Of a stretch of 64,000 bases of DNA, positions 33,666-43,100 are shown in pieces; within the stretch, counting starts at the first letter, position 1, and the number at the start of each line of letters is the position of its first letter. Under the pieces are notes generated by a model that was not told where the DNA came from, did no database searches, and saw nothing but the letters and a program-made list of their open reading frames with translations. The DNA lies in NCBI GenBank assembly GCA_963726405.1, contig CAVSCF010000005.1, positions 620,001 to 684,000 of the forward strand, given 5' to 3'. The stretch comes from JAOUJD01 sp963726405 (GTDB lineage: Bacteria; Pseudomonadota; Gammaproteobacteria; Burkholderiales; Burkholderiaceae_F). Both the position numbers and the translations under genes were made by a program.

Positions 33666-35529
33666 GGGCCCAGCTCCAGACGAGCGCGAGGAAGCTGCCG
33701 ATCATCACCAGCAGGACGTAGAGGTGCAGGCTGCCGCTCTGCACGCGCGCCAGCACGCCACCGCTGGCGTTGGCCACGCTGGCCATGCCGTTGAGCGTGC
33801 CGTCGAACAGGCGGCGGTCGCCGAAATTCAGGAACACCCTTTCGGAGATCCACAGCAGCGGCCGCTGGATCAGGTTCTCGTAAAGCTCGTCGATGAAGTA
33901 CTTGCCGGACAGCAGGGCGTGCAGCCCGGAGAAGCTTTCGCGCAGCCGCTTCGGCAGGGCCAGGTCCCCGCGATACACGAATGCCGCGGCGATCAGCCCG
34001 AGGACGCCCATCGCGATGGCGAGCCCGATCAACGGCACGTGCATCGCGTGCATCGATTCCTTCGTCGCCGGCAGCGGTGCGATCGGCTCGAGGAAGTGCG
34101 GGATGGGGATGAAGCCGCCGACGGCCGCGAGGAACGCCAGCACCATCAGCACGCCGGTCATCGAGAACGGCGACTCGTGCACGTGGTGCTCGACCTCGTG
34201 GTCCATCCGGGACGCGCCCATGAACGTGAGCCACAGCAGGCGGAACATGTAGAAGGCGGTCATCAGCGCCGTCACGGCCATCACCGTCATCAGCGCCACG
34301 GAGCCTCCGCGCTCGCTGGCGAGCGCAAACCAGAGGATCTCGTCCTTGGAGAAGAAACCGGACAGCGGCGGCAGCCCGGCGATGGCGCCGGTGGCGATCG
34401 CGAAAGTCCAGAACGTCACCGGAATCCGCCTGGCCAGCCCGCCCATCTTGCGGATGTCCTGTTCGCCCGACAGCGCATGGATCACGCTGCCCGCGCCGAG
34501 GAAGAGGCAGGCCTTGAAGAACGCGTGCGTCAGCAGGTGGAACACGGCCACGCCGTAGGCGCCGACGCCCAGGGCGACGAACATGAAGCCCAGCTGCGAC
34601 ACGGTCGAGTAGGCGAGCACCTTCTTGATGTCGGTCTGCACGATCGCCACGGTCGCCGCGAAGAAGGCGGTCGCCGCGCCCACCCACGCCACCAGGGCCG
34701 AGGCTTCCGGCGCATGCAGGTAGAGGCCGTTCAGGCGCGCGATCATGTAGACGCCGGCGGTCACCATCGTCGCCGCGTGGATCAGCGCCGAGACCGGGGT
34801 CGGGCCGGCCATCGCGTCCGGCAGCCAGACGTGCAGCGGAATCTGCGCCGACTTGCCGGTGGCGCCGATGAACAGGCACACGCCGACGAGGCTCGCCGAC
34901 ACGGCGACCGGACCCGCGAGGAAAGCCGCGTTGATGCGGTCCATGTCGAGCGTGCCGAAGGCGTTGAAGAGCAGGAACATGCCGAGCAGGAAGCCGGCGT
35001 CACCCACACGGTTCGTGATGAACGCCTTCTTGCCGGCCTTGGCATTGACCGGGTCCTCGAACCAGAAGCCGATCAGCAGGTACGACGCCAGGCCCACGCC
35101 CTCCCAGCCGACGAACATCACGAGCAGCGAGCGGCCGAGCACCAGCAGCAGCATGAAGAACAGGAACAGGTTCAGGTACGCGAAGAAGCGCGCGAAGCTC
35201 GCGTCCTCCTTCATGTAGCCGATCGAGTAGATGTGGATCAGCGAGCCCACACCGGTGACGATCAGCGTCATCACCGCGGACAGCCGGTCGAAGTACAGCG
35301 CGATCTCGAAGGACGTCTTGCCGACGGTCGCCCACGTGTAGGCGATGTCGATCCGCGGCTCCCCCGTCTGCAGCAGAAGCATGAACATCGCGACGGTGAT
35401 CGCGAAGGAGACGATCGGCAGGCCACAGCCGATCACGGAGACGGCTTTCTGGCCCAGACGGTTGCCCGCCAGGCCATTGATCAGGAAACCGACCAGCGGG
35501 AGGATGACGATCAGGGTCAGCGCGTGCAT
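33658..35529 (-). CDS. nuoL: NADH-quinone oxidoreductase subunit L
   Basis: Largest antiporter-like subunit, 623 residues, including the C-terminal amphipathic lateral helix that runs along the membrane arm. Conserved charges are Glu in FVGWEGVGLASYLLIGFW and Lys in GATGKSAQIPLHVWLPDAM. It lies 3 bp after nuoK and overlaps nuoM by 8 bp. Confidence 0.95.
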   Translation of the reverse strand: MHALTLIVILPLVGFLINGLAGNRLGQKAVSVIGCGLPIVSFAITVAMFMLLLQTGEPRIDIAYTWATVGKTSFEIALYFDRLSAVMTLIVTGVGSLIHIYSIGYMKEDASFARFFAYLNLFLFFMLLLVLGRSLLVMFVGWEGVGLASYLLIGFWFEDPVNAKAGKKAFITNRVGDAGFLLGMFLLFNAFGTLDMDRINAAFLAGPVAVSASLVGVCLFIGATGKSAQIPLHVWLPDAMAGPTPVSALIHAATMVTAGVYMIARLNGLYLHAPEASALVAWVGAATAFFAATVAIVQTDIKKVLAYSTVSQLGFMFVALGVGAYGVAVFHLLTHAFFKACLFLGAGSVIHALSGEQDIRKMGGLARRIPVTFWTFAIATGAIAGLPPLSGFFSKDEILWFALASERGGSVALMTVMAVTALMTAFYMFRLLWLTFMGASRMDHEVEHHVHESPFSMTGVLMVLAFLAAVGGFIPIPHFLEPIAPLPATKESMHAMHVPLIGLAIAMGVLGLIAAAFVYRGDLALPKRLRESFSGLHALLSGKYFIDELYENLIQRPLLWISERVFLNFGDRRLFDGTLNGMASVANASGGVLARVQSGSLHLYVLLVMIGSFLALVWSWAHG

Positions 35530-35532
35530 CGG

Positions 35533-35835
35533 TCAGCCCTTCAGGTCGGTGTAGGCGTCCGGATCGAGCGTGTGCTTGCGCCGCACGAGCATGAGCACGA
35601 TCGGGATGGCAATGGCGATCTCGGCGGTCGCGACCACGAAGATCAGGAACACGAGCACGGCGCCCACCGTCGTGCCCGACTGGTGGGCGAAGGTGACGAG
35701 GCTGAGGTTGACGCCGTTGAGCATCAGTTCCATGCACATCAGCATCACCAGCACGTTGCGTCGGACGATCACCCCCACCATGCCGATCGCGAACATCGAG
35801 ACGGCGAGCGACAGGAGTACCTGGACCTTATCCAC
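35533..35835 (-). CDS. nuoK: NADH-quinone oxidoreductase subunit K
   Basis: Small three-helix membrane subunit, 100 residues, the usual size. The start is a GTG at 35835 preceded by GGGAGGAAT, giving the mature length of homologues; a longer frame has no support. The two key glutamates are in MLMCMELMLNGVNL and TAEIAIAI. It overlaps nuoJ by 8 bp. Confidence 0.93.
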   Translation of the reverse strand: MDKVQVLLSLAVSMFAIGMVGVIVRRNVLVMLMCMELMLNGVNLSLVTFAHQSGTTVGAVLVFLIFVVATAEIAIAIPIVLMLVRRKHTLDPDAYTDLKG

Positions 35836-36349
35836 GATTCCTCCCGGTGGCACCCTTGATGACCGCCATCGCGGCGACGACTGCCGCAAGCAGCAGCACC
35901 GAAGTGAGCTCGAAGTGCAGCCAGTACTCGTTCAGGAACGAGACCGAGAACTCCTTCAGGCCGAAGCGGGCCGGTGCGCTGGTCGTGTTGCCCAGCAGGC
36001 CGTTCACCGCGTGGATGAGCGCATACGCCAGCATCAGTCCGCCGATGATGCCCGGCACCACCAGCGGCGAGAACCGGCCCTTGAGCGCGGGGTCGCGGGG
36101 GTCCATCAGCATGATGACGTACACCATGAAGACCATCACGGCGCCGACGTAGATCAGCACCTGGAAGGCCGCGATGAAGTGCACGCCGAGCAGTCCATAC
36201 ACCCCGCCAAGGAAGATCATCGTGGAGATCAGCGCCATCGCGACGCGCATGGGCTGCTGCAGCGCGACCACCAGGATCGAACCGATCAGGGCGCAGAACG
36301 CGAAGATGTAGAGCAGGGGCGTGTCGAGGTTGCCCAGGAAAGTTTCCAT
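35828..36349 (-). CDS. nuoJ: NADH-quinone oxidoreductase subunit J
   Basis: Five-helix membrane subunit of 173 residues, with the conserved Tyr/Gly pi-bulge segment FQVLIYVGAVMVFMVYVIML in helix 3. The 51-bp gap after nuoI contains two small hairpins (CCGCGC/GCGCGG and GCCTCC/GGAGGC), the only appreciable gap inside the operon. Confidence 0.94.
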   Translation of the reverse strand: METFLGNLDTPLLYIFAFCALIGSILVVALQQPMRVAMALISTMIFLGGVYGLLGVHFIAAFQVLIYVGAVMVFMVYVIMLMDPRDPALKGRFSPLVVPGIIGGLMLAYALIHAVNGLLGNTTSAPARFGLKEFSVSFLNEYWLHFELTSVLLLAAVVAAMAVIKGATGRNRG

Positions 36350-36400
36350 TTGTGCTCCCCCGCGCTACGCGCGGAGCCTCCGGGAGGCAAAGTCGTTCAG

Positions 36401-36988
36401 TCAGTGTCCTCCCTCGACGCGGGCGCTCGCCTTCGGGTAACGCTTGGCAACGTCGCTCTGCGGCTTCCAGCTCATCAGTTCTTCCTTGCCGATCCACATC
36501 GTCGTGCGGTCGCGCGACGTCAGCTCAGGGGTGTCCTTGTCCATGCGGATCGCGTCCTCGGGGCACGCCTCCACGCACAGTCCACAGAAGATGCAGCGCG
36601 AGTAGTCGATCTCGAAGCGCACCGGCACCTTGGGATGAACGAGGTCGGTGGCGTCGAAGCCGGCTTCGATCTCGATGACCTTGGCCGGGCAGACGGTTGC
36701 GCACATGTTGCAGGCGATGCACTGCGGCTTGCCGGAGCCGTCCGCGCGCAGCGTCAGGATGTGCTTGCCGCGGTTGATCGGCGAGTAATCCGAGCGGCGC
36801 TCTTCGGGGTAGTACGTGGTCAGCGCGCCCTTCCTGCCGGTCATCCACTTCGCCATGTTGCGGACGAACACGCGGCTGGTGATGAACAGGCCACGCAGGA
36901 TCTCCGGGAGGTAGAGCTTTTCCCAGAGCCCCATGGTGGGCTCGTTCCAGTACTGCTTGCGGCGGTACGCGCGGGCGTCGTAGGCCAT
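36401..36988 (-). CDS. nuoI: NADH-quinone oxidoreductase subunit I (2 x 4Fe-4S)
   Basis: Ferredoxin-like subunit carrying clusters N6a and N6b, linking the peripheral arm to N2. 195 residues from the ATG at 36988, preferred to an in-frame GTG at 36997 because AGGGGG is eight bases upstream. The two cluster motifs are CIACNMCATVCP and CIFCGLCVEACP. An N-terminal amphipathic helix contacts the membrane. It starts 1 bp after the nuoH stop. Confidence 0.95.
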   Translation of the reverse strand: MAYDARAYRRKQYWNEPTMGLWEKLYLPEILRGLFITSRVFVRNMAKWMTGRKGALTTYYPEERRSDYSPINRGKHILTLRADGSGKPQCIACNMCATVCPAKVIEIEAGFDATDLVHPKVPVRFEIDYSRCIFCGLCVEACPEDAIRMDKDTPELTSRDRTTMWIGKEELMSWKPQSDVAKRYPKASARVEGGH

Positions 36989-36989
36989 C

Positions 36990-38138
36990 TCACGCACCCC
37001 CTTTGATCAGCCACACGGCCACCGCGGTGACCATCAGGTTCGCCAGTGCCAGCGGGAACATGAACTTCCACGCGAACATCAGGACCTGGTCATAGCGGAA
37101 CCTGGGCAGCGACCAGCGGATCAGGATCTGGAAGCTGCACACGAGAAAGACCTTGGCCAGGAACGTGATCATCTGCACCAGCACGACGAACCCGTGGCTC
37201 ATCGCGAGCTTCGCGCCCCAGGGGAAGACGAAACCCGCGTCCGTCATCCACGGCAGGTTGTAGCCCCCCAGGAACAGCGTCGTGAACAGCGCCGCCACGA
37301 TCGCGATCTCGATGAACTCCGCGAACATGAACAGGCCCATTTTCATCGCCGAGTACTCGGTGAAGTAGCCGGCGATCAGCTCGGACTCGGCCTCGGGCAG
37401 GTCGAACGGGATGCGCTTGTTCTCGGCGATCGCCGCCGCGAGGAAGAGCGTTGCGGCGAAGGGCTGCAGCACGATGCCCCACGCAGGGAGGAAACCGAGC
37501 ACCGTTCCCGACTGCTGCTGCACGATGACCCCGAGGTCCAGCGTGCCGTAGATCAGGATCAGGCCGAGCACGGTCAGCGCGAGGATCAGTTCGTACGAGA
37601 TCATCTGCGAGCCGGCCCGCAGCGCGCCGAGCAGCGAGAACTTGTTCGACGACGACCAGCCCGCCAGCATGGCGCCGATGATCGTCAGGCCGGAGAACGC
37701 GAACACGATCAGCAGGCCGGCGTCGAGGCGCGCGATCTGCATCGGGTAGGTCTTGCCCGCGAACCACTCGCCCACCGCGCCCGGGAAGATCGCCGACGGG
37801 ATGAAGACGCCGCCGAAGGGGATCACCGCGAAGACCAGCAGCACGGGCGTGAACGCCACCCACGGCGCGACCATGTACGCGTACCAGTCGTAGGTCTTCG
37901 GCTTGAAGTCTTCCTTCAGCAGCATCTTCATGCCGTCGGCCATGCCGTGGAACAGGCCCAGCCAGACGAGCTTGATCTGCGTGAACGGCAGGCGGATGTA
38001 GGCACGGTTGGCGCCGATGCGGTCGCTCATCACGGCCGACTGCTTGCGCTCGACCCACGTGAGGATGATGCCGAAGCCCATCAGCACGGCGATGGCGTAC
38101 GCGATGTACGCGGTGTAGACGACGAGATCCTGGATCAT
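36990..38138 (-). CDS. nuoH: NADH-quinone oxidoreductase subunit H
   Basis: Eight-helix membrane subunit that forms the quinone channel with NuoB and NuoD; 382 residues. Conserved segments are WVERKQSAVMSDRIGANRA, the loop AENKRIPFDLPEAESELIAG with acidic quinone-site residues, and EYSAMKMGLFM. Overlaps the nuoG end by 4 bp (ATGA). Confidence 0.95.
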   Translation of the reverse strand: MIQDLVVYTAYIAYAIAVLMGFGIILTWVERKQSAVMSDRIGANRAYIRLPFTQIKLVWLGLFHGMADGMKMLLKEDFKPKTYDWYAYMVAPWVAFTPVLLVFAVIPFGGVFIPSAIFPGAVGEWFAGKTYPMQIARLDAGLLIVFAFSGLTIIGAMLAGWSSSNKFSLLGALRAGSQMISYELILALTVLGLILIYGTLDLGVIVQQQSGTVLGFLPAWGIVLQPFAATLFLAAAIAENKRIPFDLPEAESELIAGYFTEYSAMKMGLFMFAEFIEIAIVAALFTTLFLGGYNLPWMTDAGFVFPWGAKLAMSHGFVVLVQMITFLAKVFLVCSFQILIRWSLPRFRYDQVLMFAWKFMFPLALANLMVTAVAVWLIKGGA

Positions 38139-39577
38139 GCGGCGGCCCTCTCGCGCGTCGCGAGCGCCGCGAACACCTCTTCGGCATCCGCCACGCTCGG
38201 CTTCTTGCGGAAGCAGGCGCGGAACTCGCTCACCGTGCCCTCGAAGTTCGTGTAGTGACCGTTGCGCTCGGTCTGCACGCTGATCGCGACGAAGACATCG
38301 GCGTGCCCGTTCTCCGGCTGCAGGTAGGAGTTCAGGAAGACCACCTTCGCGCCCCGCGGCAGGCCCGCGAAGTTGAAGCCTTCTCCCCAGACCAGCACCA
38401 GGTCGGTGTCGTCCGGGAACGCGATGGGCGCGGCGCCGAACAGTGCCTCGGCGGCCCGCCGGTTCGGGTTCTTGTCGGCCTTGATGAGGATGTTGTCCTC
38501 GACGACCTCGCCCGGCATCGGGACGCCGTCATGCTTGACGAAGGCCGTGACCCGCCCCGCCAGCATCGCCTTGAAGCCCTCGAGTTCCTCGTTGGAGCCC
38601 CACGAGGACACGAGCGCCACCGGCCGCTTCGCTTCGGCGATCAGCTCGCGCGCGCGGGCGACGGCCTGGACCAGCTCGACCGGCTTGCCCTTCAGCATCG
38701 ACTGCTCGGCCCGCGGACGTTCGAAGATCTTCGCGAGGTCGCGGCCCTTGTTGCAGATCCACGGCCCGTTGACGGCGGGGTTCTCGAGCGGCGTCACGCG
38801 GTCGATCGACGCGTTGCGGCGCGGATCGAGCGCGTTGAGCTTCCAGTCCGGCTTGCGGTGCCAGATGTTGACGCTGCAGCCGCGCGCGCAGCCCGGGCAG
38901 ATCGATTGCGTCGGCTGCAGGTACCAGACGCGCGAGCGGTACATGAAATTCTTCGACAGCAGGGCACCGACCGGGCAGATGTCGACCACGTTGTCCGAGT
39001 ACGGGTCGCGCTCGAAGGCCCCGTCCTCGACCGCGCGCACCAGCGAGTGGTCGCCGCGGAACTGGATCGCCAGCGAATGCGACCCGGAGATTTCCGCGGT
39101 GAAGCGCGTGCAGCGCGAGCAGCAGATGCAGCGCTCGTTGTCGATGACGATGCGGTCGGACAGCGAATGGAACTTGGTCGCCGTGACCTTCGGCTCGAAC
39201 GACACCGGCCGTTCGCCGTGGTACTCGTAGTGCTGGTCCTGCAGCATGCACTCGCCGGCCTTGTCGCAGATGCCGCAGTCGACCGGGTGGTTCAGCAGGA
39301 TCAGTTGCAGCGTTTCCTTGCGGCGTTCCTTCACGGAATCGGTTTCCGTCAGCACCTTCATGCCTTCTTCGATAGGCATGTTGCAGGCGATCTCCGACCA
39401 CGTGCCGCCCTTGCCGTCCTCGACGTCGACGATGCACATGCGGCAGTTGCCGGCGACCGACAGGTTGGGGTGCCAGCAGAAGTACGGGATGTAGTGCCCG
39501 GCCGCCAGCGCCGCCTGCAACACCGTCTGGCCGGGTTCGGCATGCACCGGCTGGCCGTTGATGAAGAACTCAGGCAT
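38135..39577 (-). CDS. nuoG: NADH-quinone oxidoreductase subunit G, short form
   Basis: Iron-sulfur subunit of the peripheral arm, 480 residues from the ATG at 39577. It has a 2Fe-2S ferredoxin domain (Cys34, 45, 48, 65), the His/Cys-ligated N5 site (His97, Cys101, 104, 110), the N4 site (Cys150, 153, 156, 201), and a further 4Fe-4S set Cys227, 230, 234 and 275 in the position of N7. The molybdopterin-like domain that follows is only about 200 residues, whereas most proteobacterial NuoG are 750-900 residues. The stop overlaps nuoH directly and no broken reading frame is seen, so the short form is probably native. Confidence 0.92.
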   Translation of the reverse strand: MPEFFINGQPVHAEPGQTVLQAALAAGHYIPYFCWHPNLSVAGNCRMCIVDVEDGKGGTWSEIACNMPIEEGMKVLTETDSVKERRKETLQLILLNHPVDCGICDKAGECMLQDQHYEYHGERPVSFEPKVTATKFHSLSDRIVIDNERCICCSRCTRFTAEISGSHSLAIQFRGDHSLVRAVEDGAFERDPYSDNVVDICPVGALLSKNFMYRSRVWYLQPTQSICPGCARGCSVNIWHRKPDWKLNALDPRRNASIDRVTPLENPAVNGPWICNKGRDLAKIFERPRAEQSMLKGKPVELVQAVARARELIAEAKRPVALVSSWGSNEELEGFKAMLAGRVTAFVKHDGVPMPGEVVEDNILIKADKNPNRRAAEALFGAAPIAFPDDTDLVLVWGEGFNFAGLPRGAKVVFLNSYLQPENGHADVFVAISVQTERNGHYTNFEGTVSEFRACFRKKPSVADAEEVFAALATRERAAA

Positions 39578-40889
39578 GGGCCACCTCGGCTGCGTCGGCA
39601 CTCGCCACATCGAGTACGCCGTCGTACTTCGAGCGCTTGTTCTGGATGAAGTACTCGAACTCGTCGCGGAACTTGGCGATGAAGCCCACCGTCGCATAGC
39701 CCGCCGCGTCGCCCATCCCGCAGATGGTCGTGCCGTCGTTGGCGTTGGAAATGGCGATCAGCTGGTCGATGTCTTCCATTCGCCCCTGGCCGTTGACGAT
39801 GCGGTCGATGATCCGGTGCATCCAGCCCATGCCTTCACGGCAAGGGGTGCACTGCCCGCACGACTCGTGGTGCCAGAAGCGCAGCATCACCTGCAGCAGG
39901 CGGACCATGCAGGTGCCCTCGGCGATCGCGATCATCCCGCCCGAACCGAGCGCGGAGCCGGCCTTGTCGAACACGCCATGCTCGTACGTCAGGTCCTTGC
40001 AGTCTTCGCCCGTCAGCACCTTCGCCGAGATGCCGCCCGGGATCAGGCCCTTCAACTGGCGTCCGCCGATCATGCCGCCGCAGTCCTCGAAGATGAACTT
40101 CGAGAGCGGATAGCCGTGCTCGACTTCGTAGACACCCGGCTTCACCACGTGCCCAGAGATGGACACGAGCTGCGTGCCGGGGCTCTTGGCGGTGCCGACC
40201 TTGCGGAACGCCTCGGAGCCCATGCGGATGATTACGGCGACGTTGGACAGGGTCTCGACGTTGTTCACCACCGTCGGCCGCTGGTACAGGCCCTTCACGG
40301 TCAGGCGCGGCGGCCGGTTGCGCGGATAGCCCTTCTTGCCTTCGATCGAAGTCAGCAGTCCGGACGCTTCGCCGCAGACATACGAGCCGGCGCCGCGGAT
40401 GATCACGAGATCCATCAGGTACTCGGTGCCGTGGAGCGGCTTGCCGAGGTAGCCCGCCTCGTACGCTTCCTCGATGGCGGCCTGCAGGCGGCGATACGGC
40501 TGGTCGAACTCGCCCCGCATGTAGACGAACGCGTTGCGCACGCCGAGCGCGTAGCCCGCGAGGAGCATCGACTCGATCAGCTGGTGCGGGTTGTTCTCGA
40601 GGATCCAGCGGTCCTTGAAGGTGCCGGGCTCGCCTTCGTCGGCGTTGGCACACAGGAAATGCGGCTGGCCGTCGTTCGGCTTGATCACGGCCCACTTGCG
40701 GCCGACCGGGAAGGCGGCGCCGCCATGGCCGAGGATGCCCGCCGCGGTGACTTCCTTCGTCACGTCGGCGGGTTGCATGGTGGTCAGGGCCTTCTCGAGC
40801 GCGCCGTAGCCGCCACGGGCGCGGTACTCGGCGAGCAGGTGGGACGTTGTCGTCACCGGGAAGGTCATCAGGAGCGGAGTGCCGGGCAT
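39570..40889 (-). CDS. nuoF: NADH-quinone oxidoreductase subunit F (FMN, NADH-binding)
   Basis: 439-residue flavoprotein that takes hydride from NADH. It has the glycine-rich NADH/FMN segments GHGGAAFPVGRKW and GAGSYVCGEASGLLTSIEGK, and the N3 cluster ligands ESCGQCTPCREG plus TTICGMGDAAG. Start is the ATG at 40889 with GAGG upstream; a Met seven residues in is an alternative. It overlaps nuoG by 8 bp. Confidence 0.95.
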   Translation of the reverse strand: MPGTPLLMTFPVTTTSHLLAEYRARGGYGALEKALTTMQPADVTKEVTAAGILGHGGAAFPVGRKWAVIKPNDGQPHFLCANADEGEPGTFKDRWILENNPHQLIESMLLAGYALGVRNAFVYMRGEFDQPYRRLQAAIEEAYEAGYLGKPLHGTEYLMDLVIIRGAGSYVCGEASGLLTSIEGKKGYPRNRPPRLTVKGLYQRPTVVNNVETLSNVAVIIRMGSEAFRKVGTAKSPGTQLVSISGHVVKPGVYEVEHGYPLSKFIFEDCGGMIGGRQLKGLIPGGISAKVLTGEDCKDLTYEHGVFDKAGSALGSGGMIAIAEGTCMVRLLQVMLRFWHHESCGQCTPCREGMGWMHRIIDRIVNGQGRMEDIDQLIAISNANDGTTICGMGDAAGYATVGFIAKFRDEFEYFIQNKRSKYDGVLDVASADAAEVAHA

Positions 40890-40902
40890 GGTGTCGGTCC
40901 TC

Positions 40903-41391
40903 TCAGCTCAGCCGGCCGAGCAGCTCGTCGAGCTTCTCGATCGAAAGGTTTTCGTGATAGGCCTCGTTGACCATCACGACGGGCGCGGTGCCGCACGAGC
41001 CGAGGCACTCGACCTCGGACAGCGAGAAGCGGCCGTCGGCGGTGGTCTGGCCGGGCTTGATGCCGAGCTTGCGGCTGAGCGCATCGACCAGGCGCTCGGA
41101 GCCGCGCATGGAGCACGTCACGTTGCGGCACGCCTGGAGGTGCCAGCGGCCGATCGGCTTGCGTCGGAACATCGTGTAATACGACAGGACCTGCTCGATC
41201 TGGATGCGCGGAACGCCGAGGTAGTCGGTCAGCGCGATGATGTCCTCTTCGGCCACGTAGCCGCGCTCGTCCTGCACGCGGTGCAGGAACGGCAGCACCA
41301 TCGTGGAATCGAAGCTCGGCGGCAGCCGCTTCTTCAGTCTCTCGAACTCCGGAATCAGGCGTTCGACGACAGGCATCAAGACAGCGCTCAT
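40903..41391 (-). CDS. nuoE: NADH-quinone oxidoreductase subunit E (2Fe-2S)
   Basis: 162-residue thioredoxin-like subunit with cluster N1a ligands in CRNVTC and ECLGSCGTAP. It forms the NADH dehydrogenase module with NuoF and NuoG. The ATG at 41391 overlaps the nuoD stop (ATGA). Confidence 0.95.
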   Translation of the reverse strand: MSAVLMPVVERLIPEFERLKKRLPPSFDSTMVLPFLHRVQDERGYVAEEDIIALTDYLGVPRIQIEQVLSYYTMFRRKPIGRWHLQACRNVTCSMRGSERLVDALSRKLGIKPGQTTADGRFSLSEVECLGSCGTAPVVMVNEAYHENLSIEKLDELLGRLS

Positions 41392-42620
41392 CGATCGCAC
41401 TCCCCGCCGATCATGTTGATCGAGCCGAACGTGGGGATCAGGTCCGCGAGCTGGTAACCGTCGAGCATCCGGCTCGCGGCGCCCATCGCGACGAACGACG
41501 GCGAGCGGCAGTGCACCTTGTACGGCACGCCCGCGCCGTTGCTGACAAGATAGAAACCGAGCTCGCCGTTGGCGCCTTCGTGGGCGACGTACACCTCGCC
41601 AGCCGGGACGCGCGGACCGTCCATCACCAGCTTGAAGTGGTTGATGAGCGATTCGATCTCGTTGTAGACGTGTTCCTTCTCGGGGAACGAGCAGCGGCGG
41701 TCGTCGACGTTGATCGGACCCTCGACCTTCGCCAGGATGTCGACCAGCTGGCGGATCATGTGCACTGACTCGTCCATCTCGCGCATCCGCACGAAGTAGC
41801 GGTCGTAGTTGTCGCCGTTGATGCCGACGGGCACCTCGAAATCCAGCTCGGCGTACGCCAGGTACGGCGTGTCCTTCCTCAGGTCGCGCGGCGCGCCGGT
41901 CGACCGCAGCATCGGGCCGGTGAGGCCGTAGCTGATGGCGTCCGCGGTGTTGATCACGCCGACGTTGCGCATGCGGTCGATGAAGATGCGGTTGCGATCG
42001 ACCAGCCCGTGGACCCGGCCGACGAAGTCGTCGTACTGGCCCAGGATCCAGTGCAGCCGGTCGATCCAGCCGTCCGGCAGATCGCGCGCCAGACCGCCGA
42101 TCCGGCCGAACGAGTACGTGACCCGCGCGCCGGTGACCTGGGCGATGTGCTCGTAGATCCAGTCGCGGATCGAGACGAGGTACAGGAACGCGGTCATCGC
42201 GCCGAGCTCCATCAGGCCGGCCGCGATGCAGGTCATGTGGTCGGCGATGCGGGAGTACTCGGCGAGCAGCGTGCGCAGGTATTTGGTGCGCGGGGTGATC
42301 TCCACGCCCATCAGTTCCTCGACCGCCGCGCAATACGCGAAGTCGTTGATCAGCGCCGAGCAGTAGTTCAGGCGATCGACGTACGGGATCAGGTTGTGCC
42401 AGGTGTGCGACTCGCACTCCTTCTCGAACCCGCGGTGCAGGTACCCGCAGTGCACGTCGCTGCGGACGATCTTCTCGCCGTCCAGCTCGGCGACGATCTG
42501 GATCGTGCCGTGCGTGGCCGGGTGGGACGGCCCGATGTTGACGATGACGTGTTCGTCGCTCGTCGGCGTGTCGAACGCCGGCTTGATCGGGTTCGGCAGT
42601 TTCAGTTCGCGCATGTCCAT
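41388..42620 (-). CDS. nuoD: NADH-quinone oxidoreductase subunit D (49 kDa)
   Basis: Quinone-binding core subunit, 410 residues from the ATG at 42620, which shares one base with the nuoC stop (TGATG). Visible marks are IGPSHPATHG with the quinone His, GYLHRGFEKE and the C-terminal GSINMIGGECDR. It ends in the conserved Asp-Arg. Confidence 0.95.
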   Translation of the reverse strand: MDMRELKLPNPIKPAFDTPTSDEHVIVNIGPSHPATHGTIQIVAELDGEKIVRSDVHCGYLHRGFEKECESHTWHNLIPYVDRLNYCSALINDFAYCAAVEELMGVEITPRTKYLRTLLAEYSRIADHMTCIAAGLMELGAMTAFLYLVSIRDWIYEHIAQVTGARVTYSFGRIGGLARDLPDGWIDRLHWILGQYDDFVGRVHGLVDRNRIFIDRMRNVGVINTADAISYGLTGPMLRSTGAPRDLRKDTPYLAYAELDFEVPVGINGDNYDRYFVRMREMDESVHMIRQLVDILAKVEGPINVDDRRCSFPEKEHVYNEIESLINHFKLVMDGPRVPAGEVYVAHEGANGELGFYLVSNGAGVPYKVHCRSPSFVAMGAASRMLDGYQLADLIPTFGSINMIGGECDR

Positions 42621-43099
42621 CACTGGAACCCCTCCCGGTACGGCACGAGCGGCTGCTCCTGCTCTTTCGCGTAGTCCTTGCGCAGCGGGAACCCGACGAA
42701 GCCCTCGTACAGCAGGAGCGGGCGCAGGTCGGCATTGCCGCGAAAGCGGATGCCGTACATCTCGTGGCACTCGCGCTCCATGAAGGCGGCGGATCCGTAC
42801 AGCGGCACCAGGGAGTCGACCTCAGGCTGCTCCTCGGTGACGCGCGCCTTCACGCGGACCCGGACCTTGTGGGTGGTCGAATAGAAGTGCCACACCACTT
42901 CGAAGCGCGGCGCCTGGCCCAGCCAGTCGACCGCGGTGACGTCGAGGAACATGTCGAAGCCGCGGCCCTTGAGCATGTGCACCAGGGGCAGCACGCCACC
43001 CGTGGGCGCGCTGATCACGAGCACGCCGTGCGAGACGACGGCCTCCTGCGCCCACGCGCCCAGTTCGCTCTTGACTCGATCGAGAACCGGAGTGCTCAT
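42620..43099 (-). CDS. nuoC: NADH-quinone oxidoreductase subunit C (30 kDa)
   Basis: 159-residue peripheral subunit, separate from NuoD as in most betaproteobacteria. It has the 30-kDa signature ERECHEMYGIRFRGNADLRP and LRKDY. It lies 1 bp after nuoB and overlaps nuoD. Confidence 0.95.
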   Translation of the reverse strand: MSTPVLDRVKSELGAWAQEAVVSHGVLVISAPTGGVLPLVHMLKGRGFDMFLDVTAVDWLGQAPRFEVVWHFYSTTHKVRVRVKARVTEEQPEVDSLVPLYGSAAFMERECHEMYGIRFRGNADLRPLLLYEGFVGFPLRKDYAKEQEQPLVPYREGFQ

Positions 43100-43100
43100 G

